Assembly: GCF_001742145.1 (NCBI RefSeq)
Contig: NZ_CP015749.1
Location: 434,001-498,000 of the forward strand
Length of the DNA stretch: 64,000 nt
Source: Pectobacterium parmentieri
GTDB taxonomy: Bacteria; Pseudomonadota; Gammaproteobacteria; Enterobacterales; Enterobacteriaceae
Reading direction: 5' to 3'
Program-made: the position numbers and the translations under genes
Notes under the pieces: model-generated
The model's input: only the letters and a program-made list of their open reading frames with translations
Databases searched by the model: none
What the model was told of the DNA's origin: nothing
Part shown: positions 57,320-64,000 of the stretch, piece by piece
Layout of the letters: each line of letters opens with the position of its first letter
How positions within the stretch are numbered: the stretch's first letter is position 1

Positions 57320-58079
57320 GAAATAGCCTCTTACTTATCTGCAACCATTGTCTGGATACATCCTCCGGCAGAACGGTGCTGCAGCGGGGGACGTATAGGT
57401 ATATACGCAACCTAATAGGGAGCGCAAAAGCAGACCTGGTTTATAAAAAGTAAAGCATGGCTAAATTAAATAGTGCGTCAGCCCCTTTCCATGGAGAGTT
57501 TTTACGGCATAGGATTTATCCGATTCTTGATATTTATAGGTGTGACCTAACTAAAAATCCAATTTTTTTGAAATGTTTTGAAAATAAAAAATCCATAGCA
57601 AAATTCTTGCTTAATAAGCAATTTTTACTGGTTTGTTTTTTTATTTAATTATTATATTGCTAATTATAATGGCGAATTACCATCTCTATTATGTTTGTCA
57701 TAGTCTTGTGCTGTGTTCTTTTTACAGGTCAGGGGGAGGGTGCTGGTTTTTTTGCCGCAGTAACTGTGTTTTTAATGAGGTTAATTGTATCAATTTGTTT
57801 CTTTTGTTTTTGGTGGTGTGCTGCCAGTGTTAACGACGTTTGTCGTAAGATGTGATGATGATAAGAGGTGATTATTTATTATTGTTTTTAATGTTTTTAT
57901 TTTCAGTCCATTATTTCTAAAGCACTCTTTCTAAGACACTGACTGACGGTCGCATTTGTAGATTTTGGAACGTTCAACATTGAAGTGAGGCTGGATATGA
58001 GAATTATTCTTGATATCACGGTCATCCCCATTACACTGCGGACAATCGTAATCGTTTTCATTATAGAGATTAGGTTGTT
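57320..58079. promoter_or_regulatory. Divergent AT-rich promoter region between the adhesin and yojI
   Basis: A 760-bp stretch with no convincing gene. It must contain the start signals of the 14.6-kb adhesin gene on the left and probably yojI on the right. Strongly AT-rich parts lie at 57535-57680 and about 57780-57900. An imperfect stem TTAACGAC-GTTT-GTCGTAA lies at 57829-57848. No c-di-GMP-responsive or Fur box could be named with confidence. Confidence 0.5.
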
Positions 58080-59726
58080 ATGGAGTTGCTCCGCATTGTT
58101 TACCAACAATACCGTTGGCCATTTCTTGCCGTTATCGTTTTAAGTTTACTGAGTGCCGCGTTGGGGATTGGGCTGATTGCCTTTATCAATCTGCAATTGA
58201 TTGAAACGGTCAATCAGTCATTGAGCGTATTGCCACAATTTCTGGGGTTGCTGCTGCTTTTGATGGGCGTAACGCTGGTATCTCAACTGGCGTTGACCAC
58301 GCTCGGGCACCATTTTGTTTATCGCCTGCGCGGGCAATTTATCAAGCGCATTCTGGACACCAATATTGCGCGTATTGAGCAGATTGGTAGTGCGCAACTG
58401 CTTGCCAGCCTGTCCAGTGATATCCGCAATATCACGATTGCGTTTGTGCGGCTGCCGGAGCTGATTCAGGGCATCGTGCTTACCCTCGGTTCAGCGGCTT
58501 ATTTGGCGTGGCTCTCTCCTAAGATGCTGGTGGTCACGTCCATCTGGATTATGGTGACCCTCTGGGGTGGGTTTATGCTGGTTTCCCGTGTGTATCGTCA
58601 TATTGCCCGGGTTAGGGAAGCGGAAGATCGCCTCCAGAAAGATTACGAAACCGTGATTAACGGGCGTAAGGAGCTGGCGCTCAATCGGGAACGGGCGCAG
58701 AAACTGTATGAAGAGGTTTATCAGGCCAATGCGCAGGATTACCGACAGAATGTCATTCGTGCCGACACTTTCCATCTTAGCGCGGTGAACTGGTCGAACA
58801 TTATGATGCTGGGCGCGATTGGCGCAGTTTTTTTCATGGCAAACAATCTCGGTTGGGCAGATACCAATGTTGCAGCAACATATTCACTCACGCTGCTTTT
58901 TTTACGGACGCCGATGCTACAGGCCGTTGGCGCACTGCCGACGCTGTTGAGTGCGCAAGTCGCGTTTAATAAGTTGAAATGTCTCGATCTGGCGGGCTAT
59001 CAGGACGCTTTTTCCTCGGCGATGGCCCCTGCTGACTGGCACACGCTGGAATTACGTGATGTGGTATTTCGCTATGACGATTCCAAATTTGAAATTGGGC
59101 CAATCAATCTGGTGATAACGCGTGGCGAACTGGTGTTTCTGATTGGCGGTAACGGGAGCGGGAAATCGACGCTGGCAATGCTGCTCACGGGGCTTTACAC
59201 CCCGGTTTCCGGTACGTTATTGCTTGATAACCACCCTGTTACGGCGGAAACACGGGGGGATTATCAAAAGCTATTTTCTGCCATTTTTACCGATTTCCAT
59301 CTGTTCGGACAGATGATGGGGTCGCAGGGAACGGAGCCGGATACCGCGTTGGTTGATGAATGGCTGGATCGCTTGAATATGCGGCATAAATTGACGCTGG
59401 AGAATCATCGGGTAATGAATTTACAGCTCTCACAGGGACAGCGTAAGCGCGTAGCACTACTACTGGCCGTTGCCGAACAGCGGGACATCCTACTGTTGGA
59501 TGAATGGGCTGCCGATCAGGATCCGCAATTCCGTCGTGTGTTCTATCTTGAGCTGTTACCACAGTTGCGTGCATTGGGGAAAACGATTGTGGCGATTAGC
59601 CATGACGATCACTACTTTGAACATGCCGATCGCTTACTCGAAATGCATCAGGGTACGCTGTCAGAACTGACGGGTGCAGCGCGTGAACAGGCCTCGCAGG
59701 ATGCCGTCGCGCAGATTAGCCGGTAG
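58080..59726 (+). CDS. yojI: Multidrug/microcin ABC exporter YojI
   Basis: Inner-membrane exporter with fused permease and ATPase halves (548 residues, E. coli YojI 547). In E. coli it exports the peptide microcin J25 in concert with TolC, and the family includes the syringomycin/pyoverdine (SyrD/PvdE) exporters. Six helices occupy the first 300 residues ([20 protein letters not shown] onward); the ATPase has [13 protein letters not shown], signature [15 protein letters not shown], Walker [14 protein letters not shown] and the switch ISHDDHYF. The close match through [15 protein letters not shown] fixes the start. It is unlinked in direction to the adhesin, although a role in peptide or siderophore export is conceivable. 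Confidence 0.95.
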   Translation: MELLRIVYQQYRWPFLAVIVLSLLSAALGIGLIAFINLQLIETVNQSLSVLPQFLGLLLLLMGVTLVSQLALTTLGHHFVYRLRGQFIKRILDTNIARIEQIGSAQLLASLSSDIRNITIAFVRLPELIQGIVLTLGSAAYLAWLSPKMLVVTSIWIMVTLWGGFMLVSRVYRHIARVREAEDRLQKDYETVINGRKELALNRERAQKLYEEVYQANAQDYRQNVIRADTFHLSAVNWSNIMMLGAIGAVFFMANNLGWADTNVAATYSLTLLFLRTPMLQAVGALPTLLSAQVAFNKLKCLDLAGYQDAFSSAMAPADWHTLELRDVVFRYDDSKFEIGPINLVITRGELVFLIGGNGSGKSTLAMLLTGLYTPVSGTLLLDNHPVTAETRGDYQKLFSAIFTDFHLFGQMMGSQGTEPDTALVDEWLDRLNMRHKLTLENHRVMNLQLSQGQRKRVALLLAVAEQRDILLLDEWAADQDPQFRRVFYLELLPQLRALGKTIVAISHDDHYFEHADRLLEMHQGTLSELTGAAREQASQDAVAQISR

Positions 59727-59835
59727 CACAAATCGGTGAGTCCGAGCATTGCGCTGTGAGTCACGACACACTGTTAACGTGAAGTCTGACAGGCATATGT
59801 TAATCCGTTGAATTCTGCGGCATTATAAGCGCCAA

Positions 59836-59854
59836 TGTTGGCAGGCTGCCAACA
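59836..59854. terminator. Perfect palindrome downstream of yojI
   Basis: TGTTGGCAG-G-CTGCCAACA is a perfect 19-base palindrome, followed 12 bases later by GGTTTTTTAC. It might act as a yojI terminator, or as an operator for ansB 79 bases on. Confidence 0.5.
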
Positions 59855-59874
59855 GAGTGGAGGTTTTTTACTTA

Positions 59875-59903
59875 CAGATCAGACACCTGACGTATCTGAT
59901 CTG
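59875..59903. promoter_or_regulatory. Inverted repeat in the ansB leader region
   Basis: CAGATCAG and CTGATCTG form 8-bp perfect arms with 13 bases between, 29 bases before the ansB start codon. E. coli ansB is controlled by CRP and FNR, but this sequence does not fit either consensus, so the regulator or hairpin role is open. Confidence 0.45.
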
Positions 59904-59932
59904 CCACTTAACTCAATAAGTTGGTATAGGTT

Positions 59933-60982
59933 ATGAAAAGGATGTTTAACGCATTATTCGTTGTTGTTTTTGTTTGTTTTTCGTCTCTGGCGAATGCGGC
60001 AGAAAATTTACCTAACATTGTCATTCTGGCAACGGGCGGTACGATTGCGGGTTCCGCAGCGGCCAATACGCAAACCACTGGGTACAAGGCTGGGGCGCTG
60101 GGCGTAGAGACGCTGATTCAAGCAGTGCCTGAACTGAAAACGCTTGCCAACATTAAAGGTGAGCAGGTTGCCAGCATCGGCAGTGAAAATATGACCAGCG
60201 ATGTGTTGTTAACGCTGAGCAAGCGCGTGAACGAGCTGCTGGCCCGCGGCGATGTTGATGGCGTGGTCATTACGCATGGTACGGATACGCTCGACGAATC
60301 GCCTTATTTTCTGAACCTGACAGTGAAAAGCGACAAACCGGTCGTCTTTGTCGCTGCGATGCGCCCGGCAACGGCAATCAGTGCCGACGGCCCGATGAAC
60401 CTGTACGGTGCAGTAAAAGTGGCTGCGGATAAAAACTCTCGTGGCCGTGGGGTGCTGGTGGTGCTGAACGATCGTATCGGTTCTGCCCGTTTCATCAGCA
60501 AAACCAACGCCTCTACGCTGGATACCTTTAAAGCGCCAGAAGAAGGTTATCTTGGTGTGATTATCGGTGACAAAGTGTACTACCAGACGCGTCTGGATAA
60601 AATTCATACTACGCGCTCTGTGTTTGACGTGACCAACATTGATAAACTGCCCGCCGTCGACATTATTTATGGCTATCAGGACGATCCAGAATATATGTAT
60701 GACGCCTCTATCAAGCATGGTGTAAAAGGCATCGTGTATGCGGGTATGGGCGCAGGTAGCGTATCTAAGCGCGGCGATGCAGGCATCCGTAAAGCGGAAA
60801 GCAAAGGTGTGGTGGTTGTGCGCTCCAGCCGTACCGGCAGCGGTATCGTACCACCGGATGCTGGCCAACCTGGTCTGGTTGCCGATTCTCTAAGCCCGGC
60901 AAAATCACGTATTTTGCTGATGCTGGCACTGACGAAAACGACGAACCCAGCCGTGATTCAGGATTACTTCCACGCTTATTAA
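59933..60982 (+). CDS. ansB: Periplasmic L-asparaginase type II
   Basis: Hydrolyses L-asparagine (and more slowly L-glutamine) to the acid and ammonia in the periplasm; active as a tetramer. The 349-residue precursor has a signal peptide cut after LANA (residue 22). The first catalytic threonine is in ATGGTIAGS (Thr 37 in the precursor, Thr 15 mature), the second in [10 protein letters not shown], with the conserved Asp next to it, and [18 protein letters not shown] is intact. Erwinia/Pectobacterium enzymes of this class are the therapeutic asparaginases. Length is that of E. coli AnsB. A strong terminator lies 26 bases after the stop. Confidence 0.96.
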   Translation: MKRMFNALFVVVFVCFSSLANAAENLPNIVILATGGTIAGSAAANTQTTGYKAGALGVETLIQAVPELKTLANIKGEQVASIGSENMTSDVLLTLSKRVNELLARGDVDGVVITHGTDTLDESPYFLNLTVKSDKPVVFVAAMRPATAISADGPMNLYGAVKVAADKNSRGRGVLVVLNDRIGSARFISKTNASTLDTFKAPEEGYLGVIIGDKVYYQTRLDKIHTTRSVFDVTNIDKLPAVDIIYGYQDDPEYMYDASIKHGVKGIVYAGMGAGSVSKRGDAGIRKAESKGVVVVRSSRTGSGIVPPDAGQPGLVADSLSPAKSRILLMLALTKTTNPAVIQDYFHAY

Positions 60983-61007
60983 GCGTCTGAGCGGTTTTTA
61001 GTATGAT

Positions 61008-61036
61008 AGCCCCGCCGTTAAACGCGGGGTTTTTTG
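61008..61036 (+). terminator. Rho-independent terminator after ansB
   Basis: CCCCGC (61010-61015) pairs with GCGGGG (61024-61029), followed by seven T. It separates ansB from aroL. Confidence 0.9.
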
Positions 61037-61146
61037 CTCTTGCTTATCTCGCTTTTTGTTCCCATAGAGAAGTCACTTCCCTCTCTGCTGATTTTATCGG
61101 TATGATTCAGTCCACGACAAAGCAGGTAATCACCCCATTTATCTTT

Positions 61147-61213
61147 GATACCCGAAATTGTTTGAGTTGCAGTGCAGTCAATGTGCGTACAGCTTGAAAT
61201 ATGACGGAACGGG
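61147..61213 (+). repeat. ERIC-like short dispersed repeat, copy 2 (shortened)
   Basis: A 67-base remnant between ansB and aroL with the family ends GATACCCGAAATT-GTTTGAGTTGCAG and CAGCTTGAAATATGACGG. It shares both flanks with the copies at 30555 and 62202 but lacks the middle part. It stands 28 bases before aroL, so it may carry or influence its promoter. Confidence 0.6.
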
Positions 61214-61241
61214 TGAGTAAAAAAGAAGGATTCGTCATTAC

Positions 61242-61763
61242 ATGACACACCCCATTTTTATGGTTGGTGCCAGAGGCTGTGGGAAGACTACGGTAGGGCA
61301 TCAACTGGCACAGGCGTTAGGATATGACTTTGTCGATACCGACCTGTTTATGCAGCAGACGACCAATATGACGGTGGCTGATGTGGTTGCGCAGGAAGGA
61401 TGGCATGGTTTTCGCCAGCGTGAAAGTCTAGCGCTTCAGCAGGTGACATCCAACCGTTACATCGTTGCGACTGGCGGCGGTATGGTATTGGCTGAAGCCA
61501 ATCGACGTTTTATGCATGACCAAGGTATTGTCATTTACCTCCATGCGAATGCCGAATTGCTGGCTCAGCGATTGGAGGAAAACCCGCAGGATAACCAGCG
61601 GCCTACGCTGACAGGTCGCCCGATCGCCGAGGAAATGGCCGACGTGCTGGCCGCGCGCGAAGCGCTTTATCGCGGTGTTGCGCATCACGTCATTGATGCG
61701 TCGCAGACGCCGGAAGCCATTGTGGCAAATGTGTTGAAGGCGCTGCGCTCGTCGGCAGCGTAG
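61242..61763 (+). CDS. aroL: Shikimate kinase II
   Basis: Phosphorylates shikimate at the 3-OH in the fifth step towards chorismate; cytosolic. The 173-residue product has the P-loop [13 protein letters not shown], the shikimate-binding DTDLFMQQT and [11 protein letters not shown], the GGGMVL glycine loop, and the lid arginine in [11 protein letters not shown]. It fits AroL rather than AroK by its start [17 protein letters not shown] and length (174 in E. coli). In E. coli yaiA and aroM follow aroL, and both are absent here; ppnP comes next after 138 bases. Regulation by TyrR, known in E. coli, was not seen as a clear box. Confidence 0.95.
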   Translation: MTHPIFMVGARGCGKTTVGHQLAQALGYDFVDTDLFMQQTTNMTVADVVAQEGWHGFRQRESLALQQVTSNRYIVATGGGMVLAEANRRFMHDQGIVIYLHANAELLAQRLEENPQDNQRPTLTGRPIAEEMADVLAAREALYRGVAHHVIDASQTPEAIVANVLKALRSSAA

Positions 61764-61901
61764 GGTGATAAACGGGGCACCGATAAAATAATCATCAGTC
61801 AGTGTTATTGAACACTAACTTTCAATGAATAGATCGTGACAGTGGCGCGACTCTCCTTTTAAGATGAATTTCCTGAATTTTTCGACGATAGGTGCCGCGC
61901 T

Positions 61902-62186
61902 ATGCTGAATGTAAATGAGTATTTTGCAGGGAAGGTCAAGTCAATCGGTTTTGAAGGCGACAGCATTGGCCGCGCCAGTGTCGGTGTTATGGATGCGGGT
62001 GAGTACACGTTTGGAACCGGACAGCCGGAAGAAATGACGGTCATCACCGGGGCATTGAAAGTGCTGTTGCCCGGCGCACCGGATTGGCAGGTTTTTACAC
62101 CGGGAGAAACGTTTTTCGTTCCTGGAAAAAGCGAATTCAATTTACAGGTGGTCGAACCGACCTCTTATTTGTGTAAGTATTTGTAA
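61902..62186 (+). CDS. ppnP: Pyrimidine/purine nucleoside phosphorylase PpnP (YaiE)
   Basis: Small 94-residue cupin that splits a broad range of nucleosides to base and ribose 1-phosphate. The family pattern is present throughout: [54 protein letters not shown] and the cupin-type [18 protein letters not shown]. Length equals the E. coli protein. It lies alone, bounded by the aroL gap on the left and an ERIC-like repeat plus a terminator on the right. A nucleoside transporter gene (yegT) follows 342 bases later, which gives a plausible but unproved functional link. Confidence 0.95.
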   Translation: MLNVNEYFAGKVKSIGFEGDSIGRASVGVMDAGEYTFGTGQPEEMTVITGALKVLLPGAPDWQVFTPGETFFVPGKSEFNLQVVEPTSYLCKYL

Positions 62187-62201
62187 TACCTATTTATATT
62201 C

Positions 62202-62283
62202 TATACCCTAAGTCATTCGAGTTTTAGGACAAAGTGTTAGCGTTTTGAACAACGCAGATGCAACTTGAAATATGACGGGTATA
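62202..62283 (-). repeat. ERIC-like short dispersed repeat, copy 3
   Basis: An 82-base element with the terminal inverted repeats TATACCC and GGGTATA and the interior GCGTTTTGAAC. The reverse complement aligns end to end with 30555-30671, which has extra bases in the middle. It is a MITE-like unit lying between ppnP and its terminator. Confidence 0.75.
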
Positions 62284-62292
62284 CATCATTCT

Positions 62293-62328
62293 CGCCGCGC
62301 TATGTGCTACATGACGCGGCGTTTTTTA
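62293..62328 (+). terminator. Rho-independent terminator between ppnP and yegT
   Basis: CGCCGCG and CGCGGCG pair across a 15-base loop, followed by six T. It ends a transcript coming from ppnP and crossing the ERIC-like repeat. Confidence 0.85.
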
Positions 62329-62438
62329 TACTGATTCTGCACTATCCTTCTTATCCCCATTTTTAACCCCACCTGTTATCACGCTTTTCTGTCATTTTTT
62401 CTCCCTAGAATGATAAATTTTGCTGCAAAAATGTTATG

Positions 62439-62501
62439 GAGTTCAAATAATGAACTCAAAGGTATTTAAAAGGTATTATTAATTGGTATTTTAAAGGTGT
62501 A
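62439..62501 (+). promoter_or_regulatory. Candidate operator cluster upstream of yegT
   Basis: GAGTTCA-AATAA-TGAACTC (62439-62457) is a perfect 7-bp inverted repeat. It is followed by GGTATT-type words at 62461, 62472, 62485 and 62496 (the last GGTGTA) spaced 11-13 bases apart, close to one helix turn, ending 28 bases before the yegT start. E. coli has a GntR-type gene, yegW, beside yegTUV, but its binding site is not known to me, so assignment is open. Confidence 0.45.
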
Positions 62502-62528
62502 CCTTACTTTGTCATGAAGGATGTAAAT

Positions 62529-63806
62529 ATGAAAACTACAGCAAAGCTGTCGTTCATGATGTTCGTTGAATGGTTTATCTGGGGAGCCTGGTTCGTTCCA
62601 CTCTGGCTGTATCTGAGCAAAAGTGGGTTCACGGCGGGTGAAATCGGCTGGTCGTATGCCTGTACCGCCATTGCCGCTATTTTATCGCCGATTCTGGTGG
62701 GGTCACTTACCGACCGCTTCTTTGCTGCGCAAAAGGTGTTGGCGGTGCTGATGTTCGCCGGAGCGATACTAATGTATCTGGCTGCACAGCAAACTGAATT
62801 TATGTATTTCTTCCCGCTGTTGTTGGCGTATTCATTAACTTACATGCCCACTATCGCGTTGACTAACAGTATCGCTTTCTCCCACGTTGGCGACGTGGAA
62901 CGGGATTTCCCACGTATCCGTGTATTGGGAACGATCGGCTGGATCGCCTCCGGTATCGTATGTGGCTTTCTGCCGACGTGGCTTGGGTTTAGCGATATTT
63001 CTCCCACTAATATTCCGTTGCTGATTACCGCCGCCAGCTCTGCGTTACTCGGTTTCTTTGCCTTTTTCCTGCCAGATACGCAGCCGAAAAGCACTGGCAA
63101 GTTGAATGTTAAAGTCATGCTGGGGCTGGATGCGATTGTGTTGCTGAAAGACAAAAACTTTCTGGTGTTTTTTGTCTGCTCCTTCCTGTTCGCGATGCCA
63201 CTGGCGTTTTATTACATTTTTGCCACTGGGTTCCTTACCGAAGTTGGCATGAAAAACGCGACGGGTTGGATGACGCTGGGCCAGTTCTCGGAAATTTTCT
63301 TCATGCTGGCGTTACCGTTTTTCACCAAACGTTTTGGTATTAAAAAGGTATTGTTGCTGGGGCTGGTGACGGCGGCTATCCGCTATGTCTTCTTCGTCTA
63401 CGGCGACGCTTATCACTACTTCACGTATGCACTGCTGTTCCTCGGCATTCTGCTGCACGGCGTGAGTTACGATTTCTACTATGTTACCGCCTATATCTAC
63501 GTTGATAAAAAAGCGCCTGTACACATGCGCACAGCGGCGCAGGGCCTGATTACGCTTTGCTGTCAGGGCTTCGGCAGCCTGTTGGGATACCGTTTAGGGG
63601 GCGTGATGATGGAGAAACTTTTCGCCCACGGTGAACCGGTAAACGGCCTGACCTTCAACTGGACCGGCATGTGGCTTTTTGGTGCGGTGATGATCGCGAT
63701 TATTGCGCTGATCTTTATCCTGCTGTTCCGTGAGTCAGATAAAGCAATCTCGACGATTGATGTAGAAGGTGCAAATCAGCATTTCAGTACAGAGGAAAAC
63801 AAATGA
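62529..63806 (+). CDS. yegT: Nucleoside transporter YegT (NHS family, MFS)
   Basis: Predicted proton-linked nucleoside importer of the inner membrane, related to NupG and XapB. The 425 residues have the E. coli YegT length and form twelve membrane helices, from FMMFVEWFIWGAWFVPLWLYL to AVMIAIIALIFILLF. Motifs FVEWFIWGAWFVPLW and the RTAAQGLITLCCQGFGSLLGY segment match it closely. The ATG at 62529 is chosen over an upstream ATG at 62514 because AAGGA lies at the right distance and the match starts MKTTAKLSFMMF. Its stop overlaps the start of the next gene by 4 bases (ATGA), so the two are coupled. The transported substrate has not been fixed. Confidence 0.92.
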   Translation: MKTTAKLSFMMFVEWFIWGAWFVPLWLYLSKSGFTAGEIGWSYACTAIAAILSPILVGSLTDRFFAAQKVLAVLMFAGAILMYLAAQQTEFMYFFPLLLAYSLTYMPTIALTNSIAFSHVGDVERDFPRIRVLGTIGWIASGIVCGFLPTWLGFSDISPTNIPLLITAASSALLGFFAFFLPDTQPKSTGKLNVKVMLGLDAIVLLKDKNFLVFFVCSFLFAMPLAFYYIFATGFLTEVGMKNATGWMTLGQFSEIFFMLALPFFTKRFGIKKVLLLGLVTAAIRYVFFVYGDAYHYFTYALLFLGILLHGVSYDFYYVTAYIYVDKKAPVHMRTAAQGLITLCCQGFGSLLGYRLGGVMMEKLFAHGEPVNGLTFNWTGMWLFGAVMIAIIALIFILLFRESDKAISTIDVEGANQHFSTEENK

Positions 63807-64000
63807 AACAAGAACGTATTCTCGGAGCCTTATATGGCCAAGCTTTAGGGGATGCGATGGGTATGCCATCGGAACTGTGGCCTCGAACGCGCGTGAAAGC
63901 GCATTTCGGCTGGATTGATCGCTTTTTACCCGGCCCGGCGGAAAACAATGCCGCGTGCTATTTCGGTCGTGGCGAGTTTACGGATGATACCTCGATGGCG
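63803..64000 (+). CDS. yegU: YegU-like ADP-ribosylglycohydrolase (partial, runs off the window)
   Basis: The first 66 codons of a protein of the ADP-ribosylglycohydrolase (DraG-like) family. The start MKQERILGALYGQALGDAMG and the end FTDDTSMA contain the two metal-binding motifs GxxxGDAxG and TDDT, which hold the dinuclear magnesium site. The ATG overlaps the yegT stop by 4 bases. In E. coli yegT-yegU-yegV encode the transporter, this hydrolase and a sugar-type kinase, so the set may act on a ribosylated or nucleoside-like compound. Only the N terminus can be seen. Confidence 0.85.
   Translation, partial: MKQERILGALYGQALGDAMGMPSELWPRTRVKAHFGWIDRFLPGPAENNAACYFGRGEFTDDTSMA

Noticed and set aside
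57457..57648. 63-residue frame between the adhesin and yojI
   Set aside because: Short, in AT-rich DNA, without a ribosome site or family pattern; chance frame more likely.

Overview
The window comes from the chromosome of a soft-rot enterobacterium, almost certainly a Pectobacterium (the former Erwinia carotovora group). The evidence is the enterobacterial core gene order, together with a type II-secreted endopolygalacturonase (pehA) lying next to a family 3 pectate lyase (pel3), a periplasmic L-asparaginase, and an ExuR/UxuA hexuronate module. No rRNA, tRNA, CRISPR array, prophage or intact transposase was seen.

Positions 1-17160 carry the envelope and lipid A/replication cluster rseP-bamA-skp-lpxD-fabZ-lpxA-lpxB-rnhB-dnaE-accA, then gloA2(yaeR)-tilS, the opposed pair rof-yaeP, and yaeQ-nlpE. 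Compared with Escherichia coli, ldcC (after accA), arfB (before nlpE) and yaiA-aroM (after aroL) are missing. fabZ starts at TTG and lpxA and yaeP at GTG. Positions 17190-26556 hold mutS, a two-gene UbiD-type decarboxylase unit with no UbiX partner, a CSS-EAL phosphodiesterase, yjdM, mltB and a TSUP permease.

Positions 26553-37218 form an accessory and virulence region. It has a LysR regulator, a four-gene siaABCD-type operon (phosphatase, kinase, phosphoprotein switch, diguanylate cyclase), a lipoprotein hydrolase, exuR and uxuA, and the plant cell wall enzymes pel3 and pehA transcribed away from each other.

Positions 37462-57319 are a type I secretion locus on the minus strand. A 4865-residue cysteine-free BapA-like adhesin with 44 Ig-like repeats is followed by its outer-membrane TolC-like protein, ABC transporter and membrane fusion protein. 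Repeats 4-23 of the adhesin form a four-domain block repeated five times. The right end carries yojI, ansB, aroL, ppnP, yegT and the start of a yegU-like gene.

The c-di-GMP genes (one EAL protein, one GGDEF protein under a phospho-switch) and the giant adhesin could form an attachment circuit, but that link is inference. Two dispersed repeat families lie between genes: a 240-340 bp element (two copies, with a stem kept by compensatory changes) and an 65-120 bp ERIC-like element (three copies). A possible structured RNA precedes the EAL gene, and several strong palindromes lie upstream of pel3, uxuA, ansB and yegT.
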